DNA of 64,000 nt from Gemella sp. GH3 (GTDB lineage: Bacteria > Bacillota > Bacilli > Staphylococcales > Gemellaceae). Shown here piece after piece: positions 1 through 11,060 of this stretch (its first letter is position 1; each line of letters begins with the position of its first letter). The DNA is taken from contig NZ_JACBYC010000083.1 of NCBI RefSeq assembly GCF_013415425.1, forward strand, positions 1-64,000, given 5' to 3'. Under the pieces are notes generated by a model, which was given only the letters and a program-made list of their open reading frames with translations, was not told the origin of the DNA and did no database searches. The translations under genes and the position numbers were made by a program.

Positions 1-783
1 TATTAACTCAAATAAAGCAATATTGTATATTTCTAATATTCTAAAATTATAATAACGTTTTTTTATTATTTTATCAGCTAACTTCCTAGCTTTTTCTATA
101 TCGTATTTTTTACCTTTTTCATTATACATTTTTACTATTTCTTTAGTCAATTTATTAGAATTATTACTTAGAATTTTATTTAAATTATCATTAGTATATG
201 TTTTATATATTTCTTCAAGTAATTCTGAAAGTAAATATAATTTTTTATTATCTACATCAGTATACTTAAATTTATTTTTCTGAATATTTTGTCCTGTACT
301 TTCATTAAACTTTTTCAAAAAATTTAATAATACTAAAATTTCTTCCTTATTTTTTAATATATTGTAATAATTATCATTATATATTAGTCGTGATTTTGCA
401 AGCATTATAATGATAAATATAGAAGATAGTAATAAAATAATTATTGTAAAAAATATTTTACTATTATAAAATTTTAATATTAAATAAAACATAATAGAAA
501 ATATTAATAGTATCAAAAATACAAAAAATTGAGTATTCAAAAGTAACTTAATATTTTTTGAACTACTATATTCTAGTATAAATAATACATTTATTATAAC
601 CGTCACAGTAAATATACTTACTACTAATTTATTAATAGGATGATAAGTATATGCTAAAATTAGGTAAATTATAGAAAAAACATACATATATTTATAATTT
701 TTAGATATATGTTTAATAGTTTCCACACAATCCTTAAGCTCTTCCTTACCAAATTTTAATATATTTAATATTATTTTTATCAT
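1..783 (-). CDS. Uncharacterised membrane protein, C-terminus beyond window
   Basis: An open frame of 261 codons runs from an ATG at 783 off the left edge of the window with no stop. I do not recognise the family. Roughly residues 31-125 hold about four hydrophobic stretches in two hairpins, the last rich in I and L. They are followed by a Lys/Asn/Glu-rich, probably cytoplasmic region ending in an amphipathic helix-like stretch. An AGGAGG motif lies 18 nt before the ATG, which is too far, and an in-frame TAA between them leaves no other ATG, GTG or TTG start. The real start could therefore be a rarer codon or a later Met. It reads away from metG and is separated from it by the metG terminator. 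Confidence 0.55.
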   Translation of the reverse strand, partial: MIKIILNILKFGKEELKDCVETIKHISKNYKYMYVFSIIYLILAYTYHPINKLVVSIFTVTVIINVLFILEYSSSKNIKLLLNTQFFVFLILLIFSIMFYLILKFYNSKIFFTIIILLLSSIFIIIMLAKSRLIYNDNYYNILKNKEEILVLLNFLKKFNESTGQNIQKNKFKYTDVDNKKLYLLSELLEEIYKTYTNDNLNKILSNNSNKLTKEIVKMYNEKGKKYDIEKARKLADKIIKKRYYNFRILEIYNIALFELI

Positions 784-820
784 AAAACTTATATTTAGTT
801 ACCTCCTATTCTGTATTACA

Positions 821-855
821 TAAAATAACACTACTAAATTCAGTAGTGTTATTTA
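821..855 (-). terminator. Rho-independent terminator of metG
   Basis: A 13-bp perfect stem (823-835 with 842-854) closes a 6-nt loop immediately after the metG stop. In the minus direction it ends in a short T-rich tail. The RBS of the next gene lies about 40 nt beyond. Confidence 0.85.
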
Positions 856-860
856 TTTTG

Positions 861-2933
<2,073 letters not shown>

Positions 2934-2945
2934 CTATATTAAAGC

Positions 2946-2981
2946 AATATAAAAATGAACTTTATTATATAATAAAGTTCA
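2946..2981 (-). terminator. Terminator of the interrupted membrane gene
   Basis: A 26-nt perfect palindrome (2956-2981) is followed in the minus direction by TTTTTATATT. It lies just after the second stop of the interrupted gene, not after its first stop, so the transcription unit covers both halves. Confidence 0.8.
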
Positions 2982-2993
2982 CTAATACTAAAG

Positions 2994-3407
2994 TTATTTT
3001 ATTCTTTGAAATGTAAAATGCTTAAAAAATTGTAAAATATTAACTATTACAAAATATATAACGACATAATAATAAATAAATTCAATAGCAACATTAGATT
3101 TTAAAATAAATGTTATAGAAACTAATAACAGTAATAAATTAATAGAAACTTCTATTTAACCTATAAGAGGTAATTTAGAAATTTTTATAAGTTGTATTAT
3201 AAGCAATAAAGTTAAAATAATTAAAATAAAATATTTTACATTATCTATAAAAATATTAGGAAACTTTTTGGCATTCCAAAAAGTTATGTGTCGTACTACT
3301 CCCATTTTCGCATCTTTCAAATTATTCCAATATAATATAGCTACTGTGAAAATAACTTCTAATGAAGTTATTATAAAATATAAATATTTATTTTTTATAT
3401 TTTTCAT
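2994..3407 (-). pseudogene. Small membrane protein gene split by an in-frame TAA
   Basis: From an ATG at 3407 with a strong AGGAGG RBS, 83 residues are encoded up to a TAA at 3158-3156. The first part has two hydrophobic segments separated by a Lys-rich loop. In the same frame, immediately after that stop, a further 53 sense codons run to a TAA at 2996-2994. They encode two more transmembrane-like segments of matching character, e.g. INLLLLLVSITFIL and FIYYYVVIYFVIVNIL. The terminator follows the second stop. This is best read as one roughly 137-residue four-helix protein broken by a nonsense codon. Alternatives are two separate short peptides, readthrough or a sequencing error. The family is not recognised. 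Confidence 0.6.
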
Positions 3408-3433
3408 TTTTCCTCCTAAATATAAATATTTGT

Positions 3434-3465
3434 AAAAAACTGTTGACTAAAGTGTCAACAGTTTT
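3434..3465 (-). terminator. Terminator of the triple-rhodanese gene
   Basis: A 12-bp perfect stem (3436-3447 with 3454-3465) with a 6-nt loop lies 6 nt after the stop. The A-run on plus gives the U-tract in the transcript. Confidence 0.85.
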
Positions 3466-3470
3466 CTTCT

Positions 3471-4901
3471 TTATTTATAATCATTTTTTGCATCTGGTTT
3501 AGTAGTTTTATCTTTATTTATATCAACTGGTAGACTACTATCCATCTGCCAATCATTCCATCCACCGTCATAGAAGTAAGTATTAGCCCTACCTGTTAAT
3601 TGTGTCATAAACCAAGGTATTCCATTTCTCCAACCTGTTCCACAATATAGAGCTATTTTATCATCTTCTGAAATTTCTTGCAATGCCCATAAGTTATAAA
3701 TTTCTTGTGGATTTCTCAAAGTTCCATCTGGATCATAATAATCGTCCATATTGCTAGCACTTGTTCCTGAGAAACCATATATTGCTCCTTGAGGTTCCCC
3801 TGCTCTTTCTATATAATCATATCCGCTAGTTTTTCCTGTATATTCATCCCACGAACGAATACTTACAAGTTTTATTCCTTCTTCTTTCGCCCTAGTTGCC
3901 ATTTCTTGTGCTTTAGCAATTGTATACTCGGGATTAGCTGGAACATCTATACCGAATTCTTTTTCTTCTGTAGGAGTGTTTACTTTAGTTTCTGTTTCTC
4001 CTCCAGCATCTTTCCAAGATTTCAGACCACCATTTAAGATTCTTACGTCTTTAACTCCTAGCCATTTTAGTGCATAATTAACACGGAAAGCAGCAGAAGC
4101 ATCGTCAGAATAAAGAACAACTGTAGTATCACTAGTAATTCCTTGCTTCAAAGCATTTTCTTTTATTTTTTCAGCAGTTTGTAAATTCCATACTGGACCT
4201 TCTTCTATCCAGTCTGTATTAAAGTGATATGAACCTTTTATATGTTCTTTATTATATGCTTTCGCTTTATCTGTTTCTCCCCAAGATACTTCGAACACTT
4301 TATAATTGTTGTTATCATAAGTTTCTGGCTTTTCTCCACTTGTTAATTTCTTAACCCACTCTGCTGATACTAATGTATTATAGTGAATGTAACTTACAAT
4401 ATTTTCCTTATTATTATCATTATTTGCGTATTCTTTATAATCTTCAAATTTAAATACTTCATAGCCTAGCTTACTAAACTCATCAGCTACTTTTGTTAGA
4501 TTTTCTTTGTTAGTATCATAGAGAACTACTTTTTTGTTAATGTCTATCCCTTTGTCACTAACATATTTTTTTAATTTATCTTTTGCAACATTCCCTACAA
4601 AAGTTGAACTGTATTGAATAGCATTTTTTAAATGCCCTCCATATTTAACCTCACCATTAGTAAAACCATTAAATAAATCATCACTTCTAGTATCGACAAA
4701 TTGATAGTCCGATTTATTAATTGCATTTTCAAAATCTGTTAAATTTATAGTTTTTACTTCTTTAACCTCTACTTTGTCATTGTTATTACTGTTAGTTGTA
4801 TTACTAGATGTAGAACATCCCGTAACTACCAGTCCTGCTGCTACCAAAATAGGTGTTAATTTTTTGAAGTTAATCATTTGTTTTCTGTGGTAACCTACCA
4901 C
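3471..4901 (-). CDS. Triple-domain rhodanese lipoprotein (sulfurtransferase-like)
   Basis: A 476-residue exported protein. The N-terminus has basic residues, a hydrophobic segment and the lipobox VTGC, so lipid attachment and an extracellular location are expected. Three rhodanese-like repeats follow, roughly residues 50-160, 190-310 and 325-460. Only the third has a catalytic-loop cysteine (YCGTGWRN); the matching loops of the first two read LYDTNKEN and LYSDDASA. This resembles thiosulfate/3-mercaptopyruvate sulfurtransferases with an added inactive domain. The GTG at 4901 is 4 nt after AGGAGG, a short spacing. An ATG at 4877 (MINFKKL) is lipoprotein-like but 28 nt from the RBS. An inverted repeat (GTGGTA/TACCAC, 4887-4901) covers the start. 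It is monocistronic; the sulfur substrate is unknown. Confidence 0.85.
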   Translation of the reverse strand: MVGYHRKQMINFKKLTPILVAAGLVVTGCSTSSNTTNSNNNDKVEVKEVKTINLTDFENAINKSDYQFVDTRSDDLFNGFTNGEVKYGGHLKNAIQYSSTFVGNVAKDKLKKYVSDKGIDINKKVVLYDTNKENLTKVADEFSKLGYEVFKFEDYKEYANNDNNKENIVSYIHYNTLVSAEWVKKLTSGEKPETYDNNNYKVFEVSWGETDKAKAYNKEHIKGSYHFNTDWIEEGPVWNLQTAEKIKENALKQGITSDTTVVLYSDDASAAFRVNYALKWLGVKDVRILNGGLKSWKDAGGETETKVNTPTEEKEFGIDVPANPEYTIAKAQEMATRAKEEGIKLVSIRSWDEYTGKTSGYDYIERAGEPQGAIYGFSGTSASNMDDYYDPDGTLRNPQEIYNLWALQEISEDDKIALYCGTGWRNGIPWFMTQLTGRANTYFYDGGWNDWQMDSSLPVDINKDKTTKPDAKNDYK

Positions 4902-4927
4902 TTTACCTCCTAGTTTTTTACAATAAT

Positions 4928-4956
4928 ATTATAACATCTAACATATTTTTTGTAAA
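4928..4956 (-). promoter_or_regulatory. Promoter of the triple-rhodanese gene
   Basis: TTTACA (4951-4956), a 17-nt spacer and TATAAT (4928-4933), with a TGT extension of the -10 box. Confidence 0.85.
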
Positions 4957-4981
4957 TATAACATGAAAAACGATAACATAA

Positions 4982-5024
4982 AAATATTCAGTATAGAGAT
5001 TTTTTTCTCCATACTGAATATTAT
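4982..5024 (-). terminator. Terminator of the pheST-plsY-folD unit
   Basis: Perfect 11-bp arms (4984-4994 and 5011-5021) flank a 16-nt loop just after the folD stop. The minus-strand transcript continues into a U-rich stretch. Confidence 0.75.
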
Positions 5025-5031
5025 ATAACCT

Positions 5032-5880
5032 TTATTTAATTTGTTTTCTAAGTGCCGTCAATGTATTACGCATTAACATAGTTATTGTCATAGGTCCAAC
5101 TCCACCTGGCACCGGAGAAATATATTTTACTTTTTCTTTAACAAAGTCAAAATCAACATCTCCCACTAATTTATCATTTTTATAGTTATTTCCTACATCT
5201 ATAATAAGAGAATCTTCTTTATAACTATAATTATCTCCTAAAAAATGAGCTATTCCTACACAACTAACTATAATATCTGAGTTTGCTATAAGATTTTTTA
5301 AATTTATAGTTTTAGAATGGGCTATAGTAACTGTTGCATTTTCGTGAATTAATAAATTAGCAATTGGCTTTCCTACTATGTTGGATCTACCTATAACTAA
5401 AGCATTTTTTCCCTCTATATTTATATTAGTAGATTTAATTAATTCAAGTATTCCTAGTGGAGTACACGGTATCAAATCAGCCTTTCCTACCGAAAGCTTT
5501 CCTATATTAACAGGATGAAATCCATCAACATCTTTGATAGGAGATATTTTTTCTAAAACTGTATCAGAATTTATATGCTTTGGCAAAGGCAATTGAATTA
5601 ATATACCATTAATGCTATCATCGTTATTTAGTTTATTTATCTCTAATAATAGTTCTTCTTCTGTAGTATTTTCTGGTAGTTCAATCTTTATAGAGTTAAT
5701 ACCATTTTCTAAGCAAGCTTTATGTTTAGCATTTACATAACTTTTAGAGGCTCTATTATCTCCAACCAGTACAACAGATAATGTTGGATTTATTCCTAAC
5801 TTTTTAAATTCTTCTGCCTCTTTTTTTATTTGATTTCTAGTACATAGTGCTATCTTTTTTCCATCTATTATATGAGCCAT
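5032..5880 (-). CDS. folD: Bifunctional methylene-THF dehydrogenase/cyclohydrolase
   Basis: Interconverts 5,10-methylene-, methenyl- and 10-formyl-tetrahydrofolate in the cytoplasm. At 282 residues it has the usual length. Visible family marks are SYVNAKHKACLENGI with the catalytic Lys region, DVDGFHPVN, the NADP-binding loop VIGRSNIVGKP and the C-terminal PVPGGVGPMT. The ATG at 5880 follows GGAGGTAAGG and lies 6 nt after plsY. Transcription probably comes from the Phe T-box promoter upstream of pheS, because no promoter or terminator separates the four genes. Confidence 0.97.
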   Translation of the reverse strand: MAHIIDGKKIALCTRNQIKKEAEEFKKLGINPTLSVVLVGDNRASKSYVNAKHKACLENGINSIKIELPENTTEEELLLEINKLNNDDSINGILIQLPLPKHINSDTVLEKISPIKDVDGFHPVNIGKLSVGKADLIPCTPLGILELIKSTNINIEGKNALVIGRSNIVGKPIANLLIHENATVTIAHSKTINLKNLIANSDIIVSCVGIAHFLGDNYSYKEDSLIIDVGNNYKNDKLVGDVDFDFVKEKVKYISPVPGGVGPMTITMLMRNTLTALRKQIK

Positions 5881-5886
5881 ACTCCC

Positions 5887-6489
5887 TTACCTCCTAAAAT
5901 TTATCTTTAACTTAGATACATTTTCCGTTCCATTTAATATTCTTTTTATATTACTTCTATGCATATAAATAACCAAAACACACATAGCTACCAAAATAAA
6001 TCTATACATACCTTCACCATATAATGTTATATATGCAGATCCTATTGCAGATATTATTATACTTCCTAATGATACATATCCAGTAAGTAGTAAATTTACA
6101 AAAAATACTACAATCAAAATTAAAGCTAAATAGGGATAGAAATATACAAATAATGATGAGCCTGTAGCGACAGATTTCCCTCCTCTAAAATTAGCAAATA
6201 TAGGAAACATATGCCCTATCATAGCAAATGCTCCAAAAATAATTATATAATCTACATCACCCAAAATAAAACTAGCAAATTTAAGACTAAGGTAACCTTT
6301 AGCAAAATCTAAAAAGAATACTACAAGTCCTGCTTTTCTCCCTAGTATTCTCATTGTATTTGTAGTTCCTAAATTACCACTTCCTAAATTACGAATATCT
6401 GTTCTAAAAAATATTTTCCCTATTATTAAGGCAAACGGAATAGATCCTAGTAAATAAGAAAATATTATTAATGAAATTATATTTATCAT
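5887..6489 (-). CDS. plsY: Acyl-phosphate glycerol-3-phosphate acyltransferase
   Basis: Transfers acyl groups from acyl-phosphate to glycerol-3-phosphate at the membrane, the first step of phospholipid synthesis. The 200-residue polytopic protein shows the plsY motifs GSIPFALIIGK, GSGNLGTTNTMR and FRGGKSVATG in order. The RBS (AAGGTAA) lies within the pheT stop region and the ATG is 5 nt after that stop, suggesting translational coupling. Placement behind pheST couples a lipid gene to the phenylalanine T-box if no internal promoter exists. Confidence 0.97.
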   Translation of the reverse strand: MINIISLIIFSYLLGSIPFALIIGKIFFRTDIRNLGSGNLGTTNTMRILGRKAGLVVFFLDFAKGYLSLKFASFILGDVDYIIIFGAFAMIGHMFPIFANFRGGKSVATGSSLFVYFYPYLALILIVVFFVNLLLTGYVSLGSIIISAIGSAYITLYGEGMYRFILVAMCVLVIYMHRSNIKRILNGTENVSKLKINFRR

Positions 6490-6494
6490 AATTG

Positions 6495-8885
6495 TTACCT
6501 TATAGTTACTCCATAATCAAGTAGCACTTTTTCTACTTTATTATGAACTTTATTAATATCTTCTTCTGTCAATGTTTTATCTTTGTCACTGTAAGTTAAA
6601 GTAATTGCTATAGATTTCTTATCTGCTGGTAATCCTATACCCTCATAAATATCAAATAATTCAACATTATAAATCAATTTATCATTTATATTAGTTATAA
6701 CGTCATAAATATTCTGATATTCATCTGAACTATCTATTAACATTGCTATATCTCTTGTTACTTTTGGATATTTAGATATTTCTTCATATTTAGGATTAAC
6801 TTTCTCCTCAAACACTACTTTATCTAAATCAATTTCAAATACATATGATGTATTTATATCATTATCTTTAGTATACGATGGGTGTAATTCTCCTATAAAT
6901 CCTATTTCATTATTTTTATAAAACACTTTAGCACATCTTCCGGGATGCATATTTTCAATAATTTCTTTAGAATATTTAATATCTTCTAAAATACCTAATT
7001 TTTCAAATAACAATTCTAAATACCCTTTAGCTGTATAAAAGTCTATTTTTTGTTCTTCTTTTAACCATTTTGTAGAAAATTCATTACCTGTTAGTAGCAC
7101 TGATAAATATACTCTTTCTTCTGGTTGAATATTATCATCTCCACTTCCAAAAAATACTTTTCCTATTTCTAACAATTTCAAATCATTTTGACGACGTGCT
7201 GTATTATAGTTTGCAGTATTTACAAGTCCAGGTATCAAACTTTGTCTAAGAGTAGAATGGTTTTCACTCATAGGCATCAATAATTTTACAGTAGGGTTAG
7301 GCTGTAATGAAAATTGTTTAGATTCTATTTCTGATACTAGAGAATAATTAATAGTATCCATAAATCCTACATTCATATACATTTTTCTTACATCACGTAG
7401 TATTTTTTGTTTATAGGTAAAGCCACCTTTTGTAGACTTAGAGAATCTAGGCAATGTCGAAGGTATATTGTTATAGCCATAAATTCTTGCAACTTCTTCT
7501 GCTATATCTTGTTTGATAGTTATATCTTGTCTACGCGATGGTACATTAACTAATATACTCTCACCGTCAACAATAACATCAAAACTAAGACTTCTTAAAA
7601 TATCTACAATATTTTCTTCTGTTAATTGTAATCCTAATAAATTATTAATATAACTTACAGTAACTACTACTTGCTTAATTTCATTATCTTTTGCGTGTCC
7701 TACATAATTTTCTATTATGGCTTCTGGGCATAATTCTTTAATTAACTCAACTGCTCTTTCTAATGCTAATAATTGTAGATTTTTATCTATACCTTTTTCA
7801 AATCTTGCTGAAGAATCACTACGTAAACCGTGATAACTGGATGTTCTTCTTACAGATACAGGATTAAAGTAAGCTGATTCTAAAACTATATCAGTTGTAC
7901 TATCACTAACTTCTGTATTTTGTCCTCCCATTACTCCTGCTAGAGCTACCGGTCTATCCCCGTCAGATATAATCAAATCATTATTTGTTAATTTTCTTTC
8001 AACTCCATCAAGAGTTGTCAATACTTCTTCATCTGTTGCTTGTCTAATTACTATTTTTTCTCCAAGTAATTTTTTATCAAAGGCATGCATAGGTTGTCCA
8101 TACTCTAATAATACATAATTTGTTACGTCCACTATATTATTAATAGGTCTTATTCCACTATTAATTAATTTATTTTGTAACCAAAGTGGCGATTGTCCAA
8201 CTCTAATATTTTTTATCACCTGTCCGTAATAATTAGGACATTTATCACTTTTTATAGCTACATCTAAATTTGTTTCGTCATATTTTCTATTATCTAATTT
8301 TTCTTTGAAATTAACTTTTTTATTGTATAAAGCTGATACCTCATATACTAAACCTCTTATACTCAAAGCATCTGCTCTATTAGGAGTTATCGATATATCA
8401 ATAATACTATCATCTAAGTCCAACAATTCTACCGCGCTAGTTCCAATCTCTTGTGGTTCTTGAAAAACGTATATACCTTCTTCACTATTTTTTGGTAATA
8501 AAGATTTACTTATTCCTAGTTCTGCTAAAGAGCAAATCATTCCATAAGATTCTACTCCACGTAATTTTGCTTTTTTAATTTTTATTCCTGGTAATTTTGC
8601 ACCTACCTTAGCAACTATAACATATTGACCTTTATCTACATTTTTAGCACCACATACTATTTGAACTATTTCATCACCAATATCCACTTTACAAACACTT
8701 AACTTTTCTGCATCGGGATGTTTTTCTTTTTCTATTACGTACCCTACTACTATATCAGATAAATCACTATCTAATTTAATTACTTCTTCTACTTCTAATC
8801 CTCCTCTAGTTATTTTATCTGCTAGAGCCTTAGGATTATCTTCAACATTTACATATTGCTGTAACCATTTGTAACTTACTAACAT
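6495..8885 (-). CDS. pheT: Phenylalanyl-tRNA synthetase beta subunit
   Basis: Partner of PheS in the alpha2beta2 enzyme that charges tRNA-Phe. The 796 residues contain the N-terminal OB-fold tRNA-binding domain (about 40-150, with GYVIEKEKHPDAEKLSVC), the B3/B4 editing domain, B5, and the C-terminal ferredoxin-like anticodon-binding domain beginning near YPKVTRDIAMLI. The ATG at 8885 follows AAAGGAGAATGAA. It is 12 nt downstream of pheS and 5 nt upstream of plsY, so the genes form an operon. Confidence 0.98.
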   Translation of the reverse strand: MLVSYKWLQQYVNVEDNPKALADKITRGGLEVEEVIKLDSDLSDIVVGYVIEKEKHPDAEKLSVCKVDIGDEIVQIVCGAKNVDKGQYVIVAKVGAKLPGIKIKKAKLRGVESYGMICSLAELGISKSLLPKNSEEGIYVFQEPQEIGTSAVELLDLDDSIIDISITPNRADALSIRGLVYEVSALYNKKVNFKEKLDNRKYDETNLDVAIKSDKCPNYYGQVIKNIRVGQSPLWLQNKLINSGIRPINNIVDVTNYVLLEYGQPMHAFDKKLLGEKIVIRQATDEEVLTTLDGVERKLTNNDLIISDGDRPVALAGVMGGQNTEVSDSTTDIVLESAYFNPVSVRRTSSYHGLRSDSSARFEKGIDKNLQLLALERAVELIKELCPEAIIENYVGHAKDNEIKQVVVTVSYINNLLGLQLTEENIVDILRSLSFDVIVDGESILVNVPSRRQDITIKQDIAEEVARIYGYNNIPSTLPRFSKSTKGGFTYKQKILRDVRKMYMNVGFMDTINYSLVSEIESKQFSLQPNPTVKLLMPMSENHSTLRQSLIPGLVNTANYNTARRQNDLKLLEIGKVFFGSGDDNIQPEERVYLSVLLTGNEFSTKWLKEEQKIDFYTAKGYLELLFEKLGILEDIKYSKEIIENMHPGRCAKVFYKNNEIGFIGELHPSYTKDNDINTSYVFEIDLDKVVFEEKVNPKYEEISKYPKVTRDIAMLIDSSDEYQNIYDVITNINDKLIYNVELFDIYEGIGLPADKKSIAITLTYSDKDKTLTEEDINKVHNKVEKVLLDYGVTIR

Positions 8886-8897
8886 TTCATTCTCCTT

Positions 8898-9920
8898 TTA
8901 ATCATTTCTCGTATTATTAAACTGTTCTAAAAATCTTACATCATTAGTATAGAAACTACGAATATCAGTTATTCCGTATTTTAACATTGCAATTCTTTCT
9001 GGTCCCATACCAAATGCAAACCCTGAATATTCATTGGGATCAAAACCAGCCATTTCCAAAACATTAGGATGCACCATTCCTGCACCTAATATTTCTAACC
9101 ATTTTATACTTTCTTCATCATCTTCATTTTCCCAAGATATATCAACTTCAACCGAAGGCTCCGTAAATGGAAAGAAACTTGGTCTTAATCTAATTTTTTT
9201 ATTTTCTCCAAATAATGATTTTATTAAATACTCCAAAGTTCCTTTTAAATCAGCAAAAGTAATATTTTTATCAACTACTAAGCCTTCAATTTGAGTAAAT
9301 TGATGTGAATGCGTAGCATCATCATTATCACGTCTAAAAACCTTACCTGGACAAATAATTTTTATAGGACCTTTTCCTTCTGCTTTTAACATTTCTCTAG
9401 CCTGAACTGGAGAAGTTTGTGTTCTCATCAACAATTCATTAGTTATATAAAATGAATCTTGCATATCTCTCGCTGGATGATCTTTAGGTAAGTTTAACAT
9501 TTCAAAATTAAATTTATCCGTCTCTACCTCTGGTCCTTCTGCAACTGAATATCCCATTGTAATAAACAATTCTTCTATTTCTTCAATTACTTTATTTAAT
9601 GGATTCATGCCTCCTAAAGAATACTTTCTAGCAGGTAGGGTAACATCTATTTCTTCACTTGCTAATTTTTCTGCTATAGCTTTCTCTATAAGAATTTGTT
9701 TCGTTTCTTCTATATTGCTACTTATGTATTCTTTAATTTCGTTTACCAATTTTCCAAATGTAGGTCTTTCTTCTGGTAATAAATCTTTAGCTCCTTTCAT
9801 TATTTCTGTTAATATTCCCTTTTTTCCTAAAAATTTAACGCGTAAATCATAAAGCTCTTTTTCGTTAGTTATTTCTTGTACTAATTGTTGATATTCTTTT
9901 TTTATATTTTCTAAATTCAT
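8898..9920 (-). CDS. pheS: Phenylalanyl-tRNA synthetase alpha subunit
   Basis: Catalytic subunit of PheRS, 340 residues. It has the N-terminal coiled coil (about 1-85) and the class II core with [23 protein letters not shown] and the C-terminal [18 protein letters not shown] motif. Where many homologues carry a Cys-rich zinc insert after VEVD, this protein has the acidic [10 protein letters not shown]. Two adjacent ATGs exist (9923 and 9920). The second is 6 nt from the GGAG RBS and is preferred. Regulated by the Phe T-box leader upstream. Confidence 0.97.
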   Translation of the reverse strand: MNLENIKKEYQQLVQEITNEKELYDLRVKFLGKKGILTEIMKGAKDLLPEERPTFGKLVNEIKEYISSNIEETKQILIEKAIAEKLASEEIDVTLPARKYSLGGMNPLNKVIEEIEELFITMGYSVAEGPEVETDKFNFEMLNLPKDHPARDMQDSFYITNELLMRTQTSPVQAREMLKAEGKGPIKIICPGKVFRRDNDDATHSHQFTQIEGLVVDKNITFADLKGTLEYLIKSLFGENKKIRLRPSFFPFTEPSVEVDISWENEDDEESIKWLEILGAGMVHPNVLEMAGFDPNEYSGFAFGMGPERIAMLKYGITDIRSFYTNDVRFLEQFNNTRND

Positions 9921-9944
9921 CATTATCTCCTTTTAATATATAAA

Positions 9945-10157
9945 TAAAAAATCCCTAGGATGTAAAATTTACACCCTAGGGACGAATTAATTCGTGGTAC
10001 CACCCTATTTTAAGAAAATAGTATTTCTCCTTAATTTTGATTTTTAACGCAAATCAACACGACTATACTCACAAAATGCTTATATAGTTGCTTATAAGCT
10101 GAAAATATATAAAAATTAATATAGTATCTCTCAGTCTAGGAAACTATTCCCTGTAAA
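9945..10157 (-). ncRNA. T-box leader (phenylalanine) of pheST
   Basis: The minus transcript carries the T-box sequence AGGGTGGTACCACG (9993-10006). It is followed by a strong terminator (TCCCTAGG arms, 9952-9982) with a U-tract at 9945-9951. Upstream is a stem I region containing a GAGAG bulge motif (CTGAGAGATACTA) and a candidate UUC specifier (in TATTTTCAGC) matching Phe. A TATAAT (10164-10169) precedes it, overlapping the end of codY's downstream region. Uncharged tRNA-Phe should stabilise the antiterminator and induce pheST-plsY-folD. Confidence 0.93.
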
Positions 10158-10196
10158 AAATTAATTATATACCGTCTTAATCATAGCATTTATTAT

Positions 10197-10982
10197 TTAT
10201 ATTTCTTCACCACTAAATATATATTCCAAAAAATATTCCTTTTGAACTTTTATATAAGTTCCTTTCATTCCTAGAGATTTTGATTCTATTATTCCTGCAC
10301 TCTCAAGCTTTCTTAATGCATTAACTATAACAGATCTTGTTATACCTACTCTATCTGCAATTTTACTAGCTATTAAAAGTCCTTCTGTACCATCAAGATT
10401 TCTAAAGATATGCTCTATAGCTTCTTTTTCAGAATACGACAATGAACTTATCGCCATAACTACTAAATCTTTATCTCTAGCTATATTCTTTTCTTTATCT
10501 TGTTTTTCGTGCAGAATCTCTATCCCTACTACTGTCGAAGCATATTCGGACAGAACTAAATCATCCTCACTAAAATTTTCTCCTATTTTACCTATTACTA
10601 AAGTACCTAATCTTTCTCCAGCCCCCCTAACCGGTAGTATAACTGTATATGTACGACCATCAAATCTTTCTTCTTCTTCTATTGGAAAAATTGATAACTC
10701 ATGTCTAAAAGGAATATCAACTTTCGTTGAATAAACTTTCAAAGCTGCATTTATATATTCTTTAGAGACTTTTCCAGTTTTTATCATATCATCTAAACGT
10801 TCATTTGAATAATCAATACTCGAATCGTATCCTAATATGTTCCCTTCATTATCAATTATGTATACAACAGAATCAAGAATAGCACTAAGACGCATTGCCA
10901 TAGCTTCAAAGTCTACTTTAGAATGTCTACCTTCTTGTAAAATAGCACTTATTTTCCTAGTTTTTTGTAATAAACTTGCCAT
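10197..10982 (-). CDS. codY: GTP- and BCAA-sensing pleiotropic repressor CodY
   Basis: DNA-binding regulator of amino acid, transport and virulence genes in Firmicutes, responding to GTP and branched-chain amino acids. The 261 residues have an N-terminal GAF sensor (about 1-155) with the KTRKISAILQ start, a linker helix, and a C-terminal winged helix-turn-helix around VGITRSVIVNALRKLESAG. It is preceded by a good promoter and lies between trmFO and the pheST T-box. Whether it is also read from trmFO is open, because there is no terminator between them. Confidence 0.98.
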   Translation of the reverse strand: MASLLQKTRKISAILQEGRHSKVDFEAMAMRLSAILDSVVYIIDNEGNILGYDSSIDYSNERLDDMIKTGKVSKEYINAALKVYSTKVDIPFRHELSIFPIEEEERFDGRTYTVILPVRGAGERLGTLVIGKIGENFSEDDLVLSEYASTVVGIEILHEKQDKEKNIARDKDLVVMAISSLSYSEKEAIEHIFRNLDGTEGLLIASKIADRVGITRSVIVNALRKLESAGIIESKSLGMKGTYIKVQKEYFLEYIFSGEEI

Positions 10983-11016
10983 CTCATTCTCCCATAATTT
11001 TTAATCATTCTTACAT

Positions 11017-11045
11017 ATTATACAGTTAAATCTTTATATTGTAAA
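11017..11045 (-). promoter_or_regulatory. Promoter of codY
   Basis: TTTACA (11040-11045), 17 nt, TATAAT (11017-11022), about 35 nt before the codY ATG and directly after the trmFO stop. Confidence 0.8.
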
Positions 11046-11060
11046 TAATTTTTAGAAAAT

